Part shown: in pieces, positions 9,886-20,073 of the stretch
Layout: each line of letters opens with the position of its first letter
Numbering within the stretch: position 1 is the stretch's first letter
Assembly: GCA_018457135.1 (NCBI GenBank)
Contig: JAGGDU010000179.1
Coordinates: 40,155-104,154, forward strand
DNA from: Trichodesmium erythraeum GBRTRLIN201
Lineage (GTDB): Bacteria > Cyanobacteriota > Cyanobacteriia > Cyanobacteriales > Microcoleaceae
Length of the DNA stretch: 64,000 nucleotides
Direction of reading: 5' to 3'
Program-made: the position numbers and the translations under genes
The notes under the pieces: model-generated
What the model saw: the letters and a program-made list of their open reading frames with translations, nothing else
Databases searched by the model: none
Told to the model about the DNA's origin: nothing

Positions 9886-10935
9886 TTACTTCCAGCCTAC
9901 ACGATCCATTAATTTAATCGCGTCAGCATTCAACTTACCATAAACAGAAACATTGGTAGAATCATTTTTGAAACTACCAAAGGGTTTCAAAACGCTAGCA
10001 ATAGGTACACCTGCAACTACAGGATATTCGTTATTACCCTCAGAGAAGATTTTTTGAGCTTCTGGACTGACTAAATATTCAAGAAACTTAATAGCACCTT
10101 CTTTATTTGGAGCATTTTTAACTACACCACCACCACTAATATTAACATGGGTACCACGCCCATTTTGGTTTGGGAAAAACATACCAACTTTGTCTGCAAC
10201 TGCTTGATCTTCTGGTTTAGAAGATCTTTTCAAACGCGCTAAGTAGTAGCTATTGGCAAGACCAATATCACCAATGCCAGCCGCAACAGCCTTTATTTGA
10301 GCAGTATCATTTCCTTCTGGAGGTCTGGCAAAGTTACGAACAAAACCTTTTGCCCAACCTTCGGCATCTGACATTCCGTGAATTTCGATTAAAGATGCTA
10401 TTAGAGATTGGTTGTAAATATTGCTAGAAGAGCGGATTACAATTTTCCCTTTCCATTTGTTTTGAGCTAAATCTTCATAAGTTGATAGCTCAGAAGGTTG
10501 AACCTTATTTTTATTATACATAATTACCCTCGCCCGTTTGGAGAAACCAAACCATAATTTTTCCGGGCTGCGGAGGTTAGCTGGAATTTTATTATTAAGA
10601 GTAGAGGAAGAAATAGGTTGCAAAATTCCAGCTTCTTGAGCACGCCACAGACGACCTGCATCAACTGTCATAAACACATCTGCTGGACTATTAGCTCCCT
10701 CACTTTTAATTCGTTCGATTAACTTATCTCCTTTACCTTCAATTAAATTAACTTTCAAACCAGTTTTTTTAGTAAAACTGTCGTAAAGAGCTTGGTCAGT
10801 ATCGTAGTGGCGAGAAGAATAGAGATTAATTGCACCGCTTTGAGCTAATCCTCGATTGCTTTTTCCCAGTTCAGCGATCGCCACTGTTGCTATTGCTGTC
10901 CCTGTTCCTAGAAATACTCGTCTAGTAATTGTCAT
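9886..10935 (-). CDS. futA: Iron(III)-binding periplasmic protein, FutA/IdiA type
   Basis: 349 residues with a Tat signal peptide: the twin arginines lie in TITRRVFLG at residues 2-10, followed by a hydrophobic run ending near AIAELG. The mature part begins INLYSSRHYDTDQALYDSF and has the ferric-binding-protein fold signature: His-Tyr at 43-44 and the paired tyrosines Y230-Y231 in GLANSYYLAR that coordinate ferric iron in the FutA family. FutA delivers Fe(III) to a FutB/FutC ABC importer; IdiA paralogues also protect photosystem II under iron stress. No permease or ATPase gene is adjacent. A purine-rich AAGGGGAAAA precedes the ATG. Regulation by iron (Fur or IdiB) is expected from relatives, but I could not identify a clear operator upstream. 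Confidence 0.92.
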   Translation of the reverse strand: MTITRRVFLGTGTAIATVAIAELGKSNRGLAQSGAINLYSSRHYDTDQALYDSFTKKTGLKVNLIEGKGDKLIERIKSEGANSPADVFMTVDAGRLWRAQEAGILQPISSSTLNNKIPANLRSPEKLWFGFSKRARVIMYNKNKVQPSELSTYEDLAQNKWKGKIVIRSSSNIYNQSLIASLIEIHGMSDAEGWAKGFVRNFARPPEGNDTAQIKAVAAGIGDIGLANSYYLARLKRSSKPEDQAVADKVGMFFPNQNGRGTHVNISGGGVVKNAPNKEGAIKFLEYLVSPEAQKIFSEGNNEYPVVAGVPIASVLKPFGSFKNDSTNVSVYGKLNADAIKLMDRVGWK

Positions 10936-11509
10936 TTTCCATTTTCCCCTTAAGCTATTTTTGGTAAGTAGGTATAAGTAATTACCTCATACTACTTGGG
11001 CAATTTTAATTATATTGCAATTTATTCTTAATAAATTTAATCCTTTTTTAGAATTAATTTATAGAAAATTCAGTTCTACTATTGAAAGCCTATGATGATT
11101 TTAACTAATTCTCTCTAGAAAATAGTGACTTTCACAAGTGATAAATTATGTAAATGCTACTAACTGAATTTAACCCTAAATTTTTATTATATCACAATTC
11201 AATATATTTTTCAAGTTTTTATTGAGAAATTTTATCTTCTAATTTCCGAAAGTACATAGAAAGAAAATTGCTGTATTGGCACTTGACTTATGTCCAGTCA
11301 CTGAGGTTAGTACAAAAATTTATAACTATTGTTTATAGTTTAGTATAGTTTCTATAATTTCCCATTATTTCTGTTATGTCACTAGATTTTAAAACTCAAT
11401 TGCACCCAAAACACCAGAGAGCATTCCAAAAATGCTGGCTGAATAAGTAAAGAAAGAGAAAAGGGAGAGAGAAAAAATCTTGACCCGTGAAGTAAAAACT
11501 ATTATGAGT
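10936..11509. other. futA upstream region
   Basis: Very AT-rich spacer between futA and pgk. On the minus strand 11000-11040 has AT-rich blocks such as TTAAGAATAAATTGC that could hold a Fur-like site, but none matches a consensus well enough to claim. No coding frame seen. Confidence 0.35.
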
Positions 11510-11541
11510 GCTTCCCTATTCGATAGCCAAAATAGAGAAGC
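11510..11541 (-). terminator. Hairpin downstream of pgk
   Basis: GCTTCCCTATT (11510-11520) pairs with AATAGAGAAGC (11531-11541), 11 pairs with one G-T, ten-base loop, about 30 bases beyond the pgk stop codon. In the minus direction a TTTTT run follows only after about ten bases, so it is a modest intrinsic terminator candidate. Confidence 0.4.
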
Positions 11542-11571
11542 AACTAGCACTTACCTAAGTTAACTTATATT

Positions 11572-12768
11572 TTATTGATCATCTAAAGCAACAATACCAG
11601 GTAACTTCTTACCTTCCAACAATTCCAAACTAGCACCACCACCAGTAGAAATGTGACTCATTTTTTCACCCAAACCTAACTGCTCCACCGCAGCAACAGA
11701 GTCACCACCACCAATAATAGTAATAGCATCCTGCTTATCAGCAAGAGTCTGAGCGATCGCTTCAGTACCTTTAGCAAATTTCTCCATCTCAAATACCCCC
11801 ATCGGACCATTCCAAATTACAGTTTTACAGTCTGCTAAAGCATCTTGAAAAACCTTTGCAGACTCAGGTCCGATATCCAAACCCATCCAACCATCCGGAA
11901 TAGCTTCAATACTAACAGTTTGAGTATTCGCCTCTGGGTCAAACTTATCAGCTACAACCACATCAGTAGGTAACAACATTGTTACACCTTTCTCTTTTGC
12001 CTTAGCTTCCAAAGACTTTGCCAATTCTATCTTATCTTCCTCAACCAGAGACTTACCCACACTTAAACCACGAGCTTTGTAGAAAGTGAAAATCATACCA
12101 CCACCCAAGAGCAACTTATCACACTTATCCAACAAAGCTTCTATTACACCAATTTTACTAGAAACCTTAGAACCACCAATAATTGCAGCTAAAGGTTTTT
12201 GAGGACTATCAATTGCACCTTGGAGGAATTTTAGTTCCTGTTCAATTAAATAACCAGCAACAGAAGGACTCAAATATTTAGTCACGCCCTCAGTCGAAGC
12301 ATGAGCACGATGAGCAGTTCCAAAAGCATCATTCACATATAAATCTGCCACAGAAGCAAGTTGTTTGGCAAACTCTGGATCATTCCCCTCCTCTCCAGAG
12401 TAGAAGCGAACATTTTCTAGCAAAACTACATCACCATCTTTCATTTCCGCCACAGTAGAAGTTACTTCATCACCAATGCAGTCGTCACACTTTTTAACTT
12501 CTTTACCCAATACTTCAGAGAGTCTCTCCCCCACAAGAGTCAGACGCATCTTTTCATTAACCTTTCCCTTTGGCCGTCCAAAATGACTAGTCAAGATAAC
12601 TTTTGCACCTTTCTCAGTTAAATCTTGAATTGTGGGAAGAGCTGCCCGAATTCTAGTATCGTCTGTAATACTACCATTATCAACAGGTACATTAAAATCA
12701 GCCCGCATAAGTACCTTTTTGCCAGATAAGTCAGATTTTGATAAACTTGCTACAGTTTTTTTTGTCAC
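11572..12768 (-). CDS. pgk: Phosphoglycerate kinase
   Basis: 398 residues, full length for bacterial PGK. The N-terminal domain carries [20 protein letters not shown], the substrate-binding HFGRPKG block and [20 protein letters not shown]. The C-terminal domain has the nucleotide-binding [10 protein letters not shown] and [17 protein letters not shown] motifs and the [13 protein letters not shown] loop. It converts 1,3-bisphosphoglycerate and ADP to 3-phosphoglycerate and ATP in glycolysis, and runs in reverse in the Calvin cycle. The start codon is GTG ([11 protein letters not shown]), supported by TAGGAG about ten bases upstream; no better ATG exists. It appears monocistronic. No anomalies. 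Confidence 0.97.
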   Translation of the reverse strand: MTKKTVASLSKSDLSGKKVLMRADFNVPVDNGSITDDTRIRAALPTIQDLTEKGAKVILTSHFGRPKGKVNEKMRLTLVGERLSEVLGKEVKKCDDCIGDEVTSTVAEMKDGDVVLLENVRFYSGEEGNDPEFAKQLASVADLYVNDAFGTAHRAHASTEGVTKYLSPSVAGYLIEQELKFLQGAIDSPQKPLAAIIGGSKVSSKIGVIEALLDKCDKLLLGGGMIFTFYKARGLSVGKSLVEEDKIELAKSLEAKAKEKGVTMLLPTDVVVADKFDPEANTQTVSIEAIPDGWMGLDIGPESAKVFQDALADCKTVIWNGPMGVFEMEKFAKGTEAIAQTLADKQDAITIIGGGDSVAAVEQLGLGEKMSHISTGGGASLELLEGKKLPGIVALDDQ

Positions 12769-13070
12769 AGAATTAATCTCCTAGTATTTATCTTAAAATA
12801 TATGTCCATCTATGGCCAGATTATTAGTCCATAAACAGATAAAATTAGATGAAAGTATTCGTTCACGGTAAACATTTTATCGGAGTCCGTGTCATTCTTA
12901 GAAATCTAAAAAAATTATTATTTGATTTTTGGCCAATTTCTGTCACTGTTTCATCTCTATTAAGGTGGGTGTTATCCAGTCCACAAGCTGCCAGAATAAT
13001 AGATAATTGAAGATTATTATGGACAATACTAGATTTATAGATAATAGTTAAAAACCCAAATACATTGCTT
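12769..13070. other. Divergent spacer between pgk and a USP gene
   Basis: About 300 bases between divergently transcribed genes; promoters for both must lie here. An open frame on the minus strand in this interval overlaps the USP gene and has no coding character. No hairpin or operator recognised. Confidence 0.4.
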
Positions 13071-13481
13071 ATGTTTAAAACAGTTCTTTTTCCTGTGGAC
13101 CTTAGTCGAGAGGCTCGTGAGGCTGGGGATAAAGTGATAAATATAGTCAAAACATATCAGTCTCGCTTGGTGTTAGTATCAGTGGTAGAAGTTGTTTCGG
13201 AAGGCCAAAAGCCATTTCACCCAGAAATGACTTCCTCAGAAACAGTTAATCAACTATTAGAGGAGACCAAATCTATATTTACCCAGCAAGGTATTGAGCC
13301 CGAAACTCTCCAAAAAGAAGGTCATCCGGCTTTTACTATCTGTGATGTAGCTGATGAAATTGAAGCTGATTTAATTGTTATTGGTTGTCGAGGTACTGGT
13401 TTAAGTGATGGAGGGAATAATGATAGTATTAGTAACCGAATTATTAATCTTTCTCCTTGTCCTATTTTAGTTGTGCCTTAG
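13071..13481 (+). CDS. Universal stress protein (UspA family)
   Basis: 136 residues if started at the ATG at 13071 (MFKTVLFPVDLSREAREAGD); a TTG two codons earlier is less likely. It has the single-domain Usp layout: N-terminal beta strand with the PVD.S motif, a middle helix pair, ADLIVIGCRGTGLSDG as the ATP-binding glycine motif (G-2x-G-9x-G(S/T) type, here partly degenerate), and a C-terminal strand ending NLSPCPILVVP. Family members bind ATP or AMP and modulate stress responses; the specific role cannot be read from sequence. It faces away from pgk. No Shine-Dalgarno-like sequence stands out. Confidence 0.85.
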   Translation: MFKTVLFPVDLSREAREAGDKVINIVKTYQSRLVLVSVVEVVSEGQKPFHPEMTSSETVNQLLEETKSIFTQQGIEPETLQKEGHPAFTICDVADEIEADLIVIGCRGTGLSDGGNNDSISNRIINLSPCPILVVP

Positions 13482-13756
13482 TTATTTGTACTAATTAATT
13501 AATGAAGTGTTGATCAACTGACGGTTTTCTTCATAAAACCGAGGAAGATGCTATAGCACAATAGTCAAAAGTCAGAATTAGATATTAAGTTCCCAGCAGA
13601 AACTATATTTGGGAGTGATGATAATTTCTTAACTGTCCTGGCAACTGCTATATTAATAACCATTAGGTCTTCCTCACTATGGGGAGCATTTTGCCCCCAC
13701 CACTTACTTTATTAGCTCTCTTAAATTTTGATTTTCACCAATTTTAATTTTCCCTC

Positions 13757-14614
13757 ATGACTATTCAATGGTATCCAGGCCATATTGCTAAGGCTGAACG
13801 AAATCTTAAAGAACAACTGAAACGGGTTGATGTGGTTTTAGAAGTTCGAGATGCCCGTATTCCACTTGCTACTCGCCACCCCCAGGTTTCTGAATGGGTA
13901 GGGAGTAAGGCACAAGTTTTAGTCATTAACCGTATAGATATGATTTCCTCAGAAGTTATGAAAATTTGGACTGAATGGTTTGAAGCTAATGGGGAAATGC
14001 CTTATTTTACTAATGCTCAGTTGGGCGATGGAGTGAAGAATTTGGCCAAGGCAGTACGGGAGGCTGGTCGTGCTGTTAATCTTAGACGGCGCGATCGCGG
14101 AATGTTACCTCGGCCTGTACGTGCTGTGGTAATTGGTTTTCCTAATGTGGGAAAGTCGGCTCTAATTAATAGACTGTTAAAGAGAAAGGTTGTTGAAAGT
14201 GCTAGGCGTCCTGGTGTTACTAAGCAATTAAGATGGGTACGCATTTCTGATGAGATTGAATTGTTAGATGCTCCTGGTGTAATTCCTAGTCAAATTAAAA
14301 ATAGGGAGGATGCAATTAAGTTGGCAATTTGTGAGGATATCGGGGATGCGGCTTATGATAATCAGCAAGTTGCTGCTAGTATGATTGATTTTTTAACTTT
14401 TTTGGAAACTGATAGTAATGGTTTTGTATCTACTTCTTGTTTGAAATATCGTTATCAATTAGAAGCTCATAATTATACGGGTGAGAGTTATTTGCATGAG
14501 TTAGCAAATCAAATTTATCAAGGAGATGTTGAACGGACTTCAAGACGAATTTTGGATGATTTTCGTAAGGGTTTTTTGGGGAAAATATCTTTAGAGTTAC
14601 CACCTTTCAAATAG
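13757..14614 (+). CDS. ylqF: Ribosome biogenesis GTPase YlqF/RbgA
   Basis: 285 residues with the circularly permuted GTPase order of the YlqF/YawG family: G4 NRID at 58-61 comes first, then G1 GFPNVGKS at 127-134, a G2-type Thr in RRPGVTKQLRW, and G3 DAPG at 171-174. The N-terminus MTIQWYPGHIAKAERNLKEQ is the conserved WFPGHM-like start of RbgA. The C-terminal 90 residues form the helical RNA-binding domain. RbgA acts in late assembly of the 50S ribosomal subunit. Single gene on its strand here; the adjoining USP gene is 275 bases away. The start is well supported by the conserved N-terminus, although no ribosome binding site is evident. Confidence 0.94.
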   Translation: MTIQWYPGHIAKAERNLKEQLKRVDVVLEVRDARIPLATRHPQVSEWVGSKAQVLVINRIDMISSEVMKIWTEWFEANGEMPYFTNAQLGDGVKNLAKAVREAGRAVNLRRRDRGMLPRPVRAVVIGFPNVGKSALINRLLKRKVVESARRPGVTKQLRWVRISDEIELLDAPGVIPSQIKNREDAIKLAICEDIGDAAYDNQQVAASMIDFLTFLETDSNGFVSTSCLKYRYQLEAHNYTGESYLHELANQIYQGDVERTSRRILDDFRKGFLGKISLELPPFK

Positions 14615-15598
14615 CAGTACTATTTTATTTTAGGTTTAAAATCAAGTCAAAGAATAGAAATTAACTTTGAAGTAAGTGAATATACTGCTAACAATGTCTT
14701 TCATTTTTTTGTAGATATACTGAGATAATTATTGCCACTAAGTTGATTAGAGTAATTATGAGAAAAAGAAAAAGAAGATCAATATTTATGGATACAAGAA
14801 TTTTTAACAAAATAAGAATTAATTTTAGATAGCACAAAAAAAATAGAAATAGGCTAGATAACGATAACAAGCAAAAAAAATATTATTCTGGAAAAAAATA
14901 AAAACTATACATTTAAAAATCAAATAATAACTACTATTCAGGAACAAAAATAGTAGATATCAATGTGGTGCAAATAGGGCTAAAAAGTGATATTAATTTA
15001 TAATATTAATTTACTTACAGCAGTTTGACTTAAATTATTATTCAGCTTAACCTGTAAATTTTTTGATATATCTATTCTATCTTCCAACTGGCTTGTCACC
15101 CCGTGAGAGATTTTAGGTTTTAGGTGTTAGGTTTAAACATTTACAAAAGGCTAAAGTGTTTATTTATAAATACTTTCAGATTTTTTTCCCCTTACCCGAG
15201 TGAACAGAAGAATAACTAATATTAACTTAGCTAGAGCTAGCAAGAAGGTTAGATCTGAAAACGGAGTGTTATTAAAAAGGGAAAAGCTTTGAGGTAACGG
15301 ACAACCTTAAAGAAGGGGAAACAGGATTAAATAGTTGTAAACACAAAGACATAGAGTTTTTGCCTTCAGCACTTTTTTTCTCCTAAACAACCTGAATGTA
15401 GATTTACATCTCAAATGGAAATACTATAGAATTCATCGTTTACTCTTAGTCCTATATCTCCAAATGTTCATATTCCTTGAAGTAATTAAAAATCAAAAAA
15501 TTTTTTTTGATTTTTAACTATATTGACAGTTATCAAAACTTTGTTAAAATACTGTTAGTAACTTTACAATAGTTAATAAAAAAACAGGAAACTTAATA
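14615..15598. other. Long spacer before the fasciclin genes
   Basis: Nearly 1 kb without a credible gene. A minus-strand frame at 14688-14870 is a Leu/Ile-rich low-complexity translation from AT-rich DNA and is not supported. There is a T/A-rich block at 15485-15560 just upstream of the first fasciclin gene that may hold its promoter. Confidence 0.4.
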
Positions 15599-16183
15599 AT
15601 GAAGAGTCAAAACGGTTTAACTGTCATTAAAAAGGCGGCTATCTTAGGACTAATAGGAGTTAGTGCTAGCTTCAGTCTACCTGCAGTAGCAAACTGCCTT
15701 CAAAAATCTTCTAAACAGGGAGTAGTTAACCAACCGTTACAAGTTGCCGGCTCTCACTCTCATTCTAAATCTAAGGATATTGTGACAACTGCAGTAGAAG
15801 CAGGACAATTCAATACTTTAGCTGCAGCACTAAAAGCTGCTGGTTTAGTAGAAGTACTTCAAGGAAAAGGTCCATTTACAGTATTTGCACCTACTGATGA
15901 AGCATTTGCAGCTCTACCAAAAGGAACAGTAGAAAAGTTACTAATGCCAGAAAACAAAGACCAACTAATCAAAATTCTAACTTATCATGTAGTTGGAGGT
16001 AAGTTAATGTCTAGTAACTTAGAGCCTGGAATGGTAAAAACTGTTGAAGGTAGTAAAGTAAACGTGAAAATTTCTGGTACAGGGGTGAAGGTTGATGATG
16101 CTAAAGTGATCAAAGCAGACGTACCTGCAAGTAATGGTGTAATTCACGTAATTGATACAGTTATAATACCACCTAATAATTAA
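15599..16183 (+). CDS. Secreted fasciclin (FAS1) domain protein 1
   Basis: 194 residues. Residues 1-32 form a Sec signal peptide (Lys near the start, then [17 protein letters not shown] with AVA-N as the likely cleavage). The mature protein is one FAS1 domain: H1 motif [15 protein letters not shown] (about residues 98-112), the central [13 protein letters not shown] block and the H2-like [14 protein letters not shown] at the C-terminus. FAS1 domains mediate cell-surface or matrix adhesion. The start is supported by ACAGGAAACT nine bases upstream. It is a close paralogue of the protein encoded 730 bases downstream; the pair probably arose by tandem duplication. A His/Ser-rich linker (GSHSHSKSK) between signal and domain is not shared by the paralogue. 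Confidence 0.9.
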   Translation: MKSQNGLTVIKKAAILGLIGVSASFSLPAVANCLQKSSKQGVVNQPLQVAGSHSHSKSKDIVTTAVEAGQFNTLAAALKAAGLVEVLQGKGPFTVFAPTDEAFAALPKGTVEKLLMPENKDQLIKILTYHVVGGKLMSSNLEPGMVKTVEGSKVNVKISGTGVKVDDAKVIKADVPASNGVIHVIDTVIIPPNN

Positions 16184-16913
16184 GTTTTAAGGTTTATAAA
16201 TAAGTGTCCATAAAAAGACTTAATATAGTTAAGTTTTGTAAACTAACTCTAAGCTAGGACTGACATTTGATTAGAGGCAAATTTATATTTTGTTATATAT
16301 GGACAAATTTTAACGCCTATCTACTTATGGAATAAATGTTTAGGTAGCAAGTTTTAGGAGAATTAATTCTTTTTTTCTTACTTGCTAGCTTTACTTTGGG
16401 TAATTGATAACCCGAAGTAATTCAGAATATTTGGAGTAATATAATTACAGTTTTCATTCTCATTAACTAGAGATTTATTTGTACTTTATTTTACTTCTAA
16501 TTAGCTATCATTAATCCTAAAAAATTGTTTTATTAGGGATAGAAATAATACCCAAATATATTAGAAAATTCTTCTGTCAATTTTCTAGAATTTTGTGTCA
16601 ACTTAAAACCCCAAGTTTATTGTCCTAATCAAAATAAATAGTGCTATAATTATTGACTATTTTAAAATTTTTTAATATCAGTTTATAGCTCTACTCAGTA
16701 AGGTTAGGAAATTTTTCTATTGCCTCTAAATACTTATGTTTGTCTTAACAAAAAAAAGATACTGTTATAGTTTTTCAACAACTATATATGGTATATAAGT
16801 TTTGTTTTTTTTAGATATTATTAATACTAATGATTACCGTTATCTAAATATTGTTTAAATCATATTTTTGTACTATTATTTATTAATAGAACATCTAACA
16901 AAATAATAAAAGT
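16184..16913. other. Spacer between the two fasciclin genes
   Basis: 730 AT-rich bases with no frame of coding character. The length suggests that the two paralogues are separately transcribed. No shared upstream sequence with the first gene was obvious by eye. Confidence 0.4.
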
Positions 16914-17486
16914 ATGAACGGCCAAAATCTTCTGAATCTCTTCTTCAAAAAGCCTGTCAAGATATTAGGATTAATCTGTGCTACTTTAGGGTTAATCTTT
17001 ACTAGCGCTTTTTATAGTTTACCCGCATTAGCTAATCAGCAATTAGTTAATCAACCTACACTTATTGCTTACGCGGAATCAGATATTGTATCAACTGCAG
17101 TAGAAGCAGGTAAATTCAATACTTTAGCTGCAGCACTAAAAGCTGCTGATTTAGTAGGTGTGCTTCAAGGAGAAGGTCCATTTACAGTCTTTGCACCTAT
17201 TGATGAAGCATTTGCAGCTTTACCACCAGGATTAGTAGAAGATTTATTACGTCCAGAAAATAAAGACAAACTAATCCAAATTCTAACTTATCATGTAGTT
17301 CCTGGTAAGGTAACATCTGGCGACTTAGAAAGTGGAAAGGTAAAAACTGTTGAAGGTGATGATATAGACGTTAAAGTTTCCAATGCAGGTGTTAAAGTGG
17401 ATGACGCTAATGTAATCATTCCAGATATACTTGCCAGTAATGGTGTAATTCATGTTATCGATTCTGTGATTATACCATCCAAATAA
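16914..17486 (+). CDS. Secreted fasciclin (FAS1) domain protein 2
   Basis: 190 residues. Signal peptide about residues 1-41 ([20 protein letters not shown] then PALANQQ). One FAS1 domain follows, with [40 protein letters not shown] and [15 protein letters not shown]. Most of the domain is identical or conservatively changed relative to fasciclin protein 1, while the signal peptides differ, which indicates a duplication followed by divergence of the export region. The likely role is adhesion at the cell surface or in the sheath. No clear ribosome binding site. An intrinsic terminator-like hairpin follows at 17546. Confidence 0.9.
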   Translation: MNGQNLLNLFFKKPVKILGLICATLGLIFTSAFYSLPALANQQLVNQPTLIAYAESDIVSTAVEAGKFNTLAAALKAADLVGVLQGEGPFTVFAPIDEAFAALPPGLVEDLLRPENKDKLIQILTYHVVPGKVTSGDLESGKVKTVEGDDIDVKVSNAGVKVDDANVIIPDILASNGVIHVIDSVIIPSK

Positions 17487-17545
17487 TTAGTATGAGATTC
17501 TATGATGAGTGATACTTATTAACAGATGAAAATATTTTGAATAGA

Positions 17546-17578
17546 CTCCATTCAAAAGCTAAGAATGGGGCTATTTTT
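17546..17578 (+). terminator. Intrinsic terminator after fasciclin gene 2
   Basis: CTCCATTC (17546-17553) pairs with GAATGGGG (17563-17570), eight pairs with one G-T, followed by CTATTTTTAG. Placed 60 bases after the stop codon of the second fasciclin gene. Confidence 0.55.
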
Positions 17579-17779
17579 AGCAATTTTTATAAGTTAAATT
17601 ATATAGCCATAGCTATAAGCTAATACTGATTTAAGTTTCCCCTAATTCAAGTAATAACACAGCTCATTTTACTTACTCTTAAGATAGGGTTTTTATCTCT
17701 AGCTTTAAGCATTCCTTTATTCATTACTTATACTAAGGAAAATGATATAATTTTAATGCTAATTGCTAATTGCTAGAAT

Positions 17780-18970
17780 ATGAATTTAACTTTTTGCATA
17801 ATTGTTAAAAATGAGGAAAAAAATTTGCCACGATGTTTGGCAAGCGTGAAAAATGTAGTAGATGAAATAGTTGTTTTGGACACGGGTTCAACGGACCGAA
17901 CCCCAGAAATAGCTCAAGAATTTGGTGCAAAAGTACATTATTTTGAATGGTGTAATGATTTTGCAGCAGCTAGAAATGAATCTTTGAAATACGTTACAGG
18001 TGACTGGGTTTTAGTATTAGATGCTGATGAATATCTCTCACCAAAAATAGCTCCACATATTAGACAAGCTATTCAGAGCGATCGCTATATTTTAATTAAT
18101 TTAATTAGAGAAGAAATAGGAGCACAACAATCTCCATATTCTTTAGTTTCTCGTCTCTTTAGAAATCATCCTGGGATAAAATTTTCTCGACCTTATCATG
18201 CCATAGTTGATGATAGTATTTCTGAGATTTTAGCAAAAGAATCTAACTGGCAAATAGGTTCTTTGTCAGAAATAGCAATTTTACATGAGGGTTATCAAAA
18301 GGGAGAAATTACTTCTAAAAATAAACTCGAAAGAGCCAAGGCAGCGATGGAAAGTTTTATTATAGACTATCCTAATGATGCTTATGTTTGTAGTAAATTG
18401 GGAGCTTTATATTTGGAAGTTGATGAAAGAGAAAAAGCGATGGAATTATTGTTTCGAGGTTTGCAAGATTCGGAGGTAGATAAAACAGTTTTGTATGAGC
18501 TACATTACCACTTAGGAATTGCCTATAGACAAAAGCAAGAAAAAGAAATGGCAAAGCGTCATTATCAAATAGCAACAGAGTTAAATATTTTGCCTAAGTT
18601 GAAACTAGGAGCATACAATAATTTAGGTAGTTTGTTGAAAGAAGAAGGAAATTTAGAGCAGGCAAAAACTAACTATGAAATTGCTTTGCAGATAGACTCT
18701 AATTTTACAGTTGGTCATTACAACAGGGGTATGGTTTTGAAAGAAATGGGTTGGTTTACTGAAGCGATCGCCTCTTATCAAAAAGCAATTCAACTTGATG
18801 CTAACTATGCAGAAGCTTATCAAAATTTAGGAGTTGTATTGTTGAAAGTAGGTCAAGTACCAGAAAGTTTAGAAGCATTTGGGAAAGCTATTAGTTTGCA
18901 TGAAAAATATAACCCTATTGAAGCTAAAAGAATTAGGCAAGGTTTAGAATCAATGGGTTTTATGTTTTAG
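17780..18970 (+). CDS. Family 2 glycosyltransferase with C-terminal TPR repeats
   Basis: 396 residues. Residues 1-100 are a GT2 (GT-A fold) nucleotide-sugar domain: LTFCIIVKNEEKNLPRCLAS, VVLDTGSTDRTPEIA and the metal-binding DADE at 81-84 in LVLDADEYLSP. This type acts on SPBc2-like or glycan substrates using an activated sugar; the actual donor and acceptor are unknown. From about residue 200 to the end are TPR units, the last ones easily read as YNNLGSLLKEEGNLEQAKTN, YNRGMVLKEMGWFTEAIASY and YQNLGVVLLKVGQVPESLEA. TPRs probably position a protein partner. A HIP1 octamer lies inside the gene. Directly downstream is a decayed copy of its 3' end (see next feature). Confidence 0.88.
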   Translation: MNLTFCIIVKNEEKNLPRCLASVKNVVDEIVVLDTGSTDRTPEIAQEFGAKVHYFEWCNDFAAARNESLKYVTGDWVLVLDADEYLSPKIAPHIRQAIQSDRYILINLIREEIGAQQSPYSLVSRLFRNHPGIKFSRPYHAIVDDSISEILAKESNWQIGSLSEIAILHEGYQKGEITSKNKLERAKAAMESFIIDYPNDAYVCSKLGALYLEVDEREKAMELLFRGLQDSEVDKTVLYELHYHLGIAYRQKQEKEMAKRHYQIATELNILPKLKLGAYNNLGSLLKEEGNLEQAKTNYEIALQIDSNFTVGHYNRGMVLKEMGWFTEAIASYQKAIQLDANYAEAYQNLGVVLLKVGQVPESLEAFGKAISLHEKYNPIEAKRIRQGLESMGFMF

Positions 18971-18974
18971 AAGT

Positions 18975-19310
18975 GTAAGGAGAAATTACTTCTAAAAATT
19001 AACTGGAAAAAGATAAAAGTTAGGAGCAGATAATTAACTATGAAGTTTCTTTGTAGATAGACCACTATTTTACAGTTTGTCATTACAAATGAGGTATTTT
19101 TATGAAAAAAAATTGGCGGGTTAAATGAAGCGATCGCCTCTGCTAAAAAATCAATTTAACTTAATGCTAACTATGCAGAAACTGATCAAAGTTTGGGATT
19201 TCTATTGTTGAAAGTAGGTCAAGTACTAAAAATTAACTGGAAAAAACAAAGCCAGCAACAGAGTTAAATATTTTGCCGGAAATTAGGAGCATATAATTAA
19301 TTCAGAAATT
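18975..19310 (+). pseudogene. Scrambled relic of the glycosyltransferase-TPR gene 3' part
   Basis: Segments match the upstream gene base by base with decay and rearrangement. TTTTACAGTTTGTCATTACA at about 19069 corresponds to the gene at 18702. GAAGCGATCGCCTCT (19126) matches 18763. CTTAATGCTAACTATGCAGA (19161) matches 18793. GTTGAAAGTAGGTCAAGTAC (19208) matches 18842 exactly. Then the order breaks: GCAACAGAGTTAAATATTTT (about 19255) matches 18570, which lies upstream in the gene. The phrase CTAAAAATTAACTGGAAAAA occurs twice (near 18992 and 19228) and resembles the gene at 18316. So at least two partial tandem copies were fused and then decayed. Confidence 0.8.
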
Positions 19311-19480
19311 ACGCAGATATGCTATGTATAGCGTACTATTATATTGAATTATTAATACTATAATTAGTTTTTTTTAGATAAATATTACTTTTAAAATAAA
19401 TTATGGCGGTTTTCACAAAGGTAGAATAAATTTTTATCAAATAGAAAAAACTAACAAGTAGTTAGACGAAACCCTATTTT

Positions 19481-19651
19481 ATGGACTTGAGGGAAAAAAT
19501 TTTAGAAACATATACTAAAGGTGAAAGTTACTATAGAGTTATTGCTCAGGGTTTTCGAGTTAGTTTAAACTTGATTATAAGAGTGATTTCACGTTATCAA
19601 AAAGAAAATATTCTAGAACCAATACCTATTTCCTGTCCTCAAATGATTTAG
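19481..19651 (+). pseudogene. IS630-type transposase N-terminal fragment
   Basis: 56 codons from ATG to stop: MDLREKILETYTKGESYYRV followed by IAQGFRVSLNLIIRVISRYQ and KENILEPIPI. This is the helix-turn-helix start of an IS630-type or related transposase (DLR.KI...Y..GE.S.R.IA..F.VS...V..L..RY...G.L.P.P). The remainder of the transposase is absent, so this is a fragment and not a gene. It is unrelated in frame and place to the IS630 relic at 2.1-2.6 kb. Confidence 0.6.
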
Positions 19652-20073
19652 GTTATCTTTCTTTGTCGAAATGGAAAGTATAAATGTTTTTGATGATAAT
19701 TCTTTAACCAATAGGTAATGCTCTTTTTTCCACACTAAACTTATCATTAATATCTTGATATTTTTCCACTGATTCCTATCTAAAAAAAAAAGTAATTATG
19801 ATGGAGATAAAAGTAGTGCATTTATCATGATTTACTAATTCCATACCTCCTAACCTCACCCATAAGACAAATTTCAGCAAGCCCTACTTCTGTCGGACTC
19901 CCCTCGACTAATGACATTGAATGAAAGGTCCCTAAAGCTACTCAAAAGCCCAGGTTGAAAAGTTTTTGAGAAATGGTATTTAGATAGGGGAGTCTTAAAA
20001 ATTGGGAAGAGAAAAAAGTAATCTTTGGGTGAGCTTCCAGATTTAGCAATATCCGCGGGCTACGCTTCAACTG
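19652..20073. other. Spacer before the MBL-fold gene
   Basis: About 420 bases with no coding frame recognised. Probably further decayed sequence flanking the transposase fragment; no terminal repeat could be identified. Confidence 0.3.

Noticed and set aside
11000..11060. Fur box upstream of futA
   Set aside because: AT-rich blocks resemble part of a Fur site by composition only; no 19-base match close to consensus.
14688..14870. Minus-strand frame of 60 codons, very hydrophobic
   Set aside because: Almost only Leu, Ile, Ser and Phe, as expected from translating an A-rich strand; no ribosome binding site.
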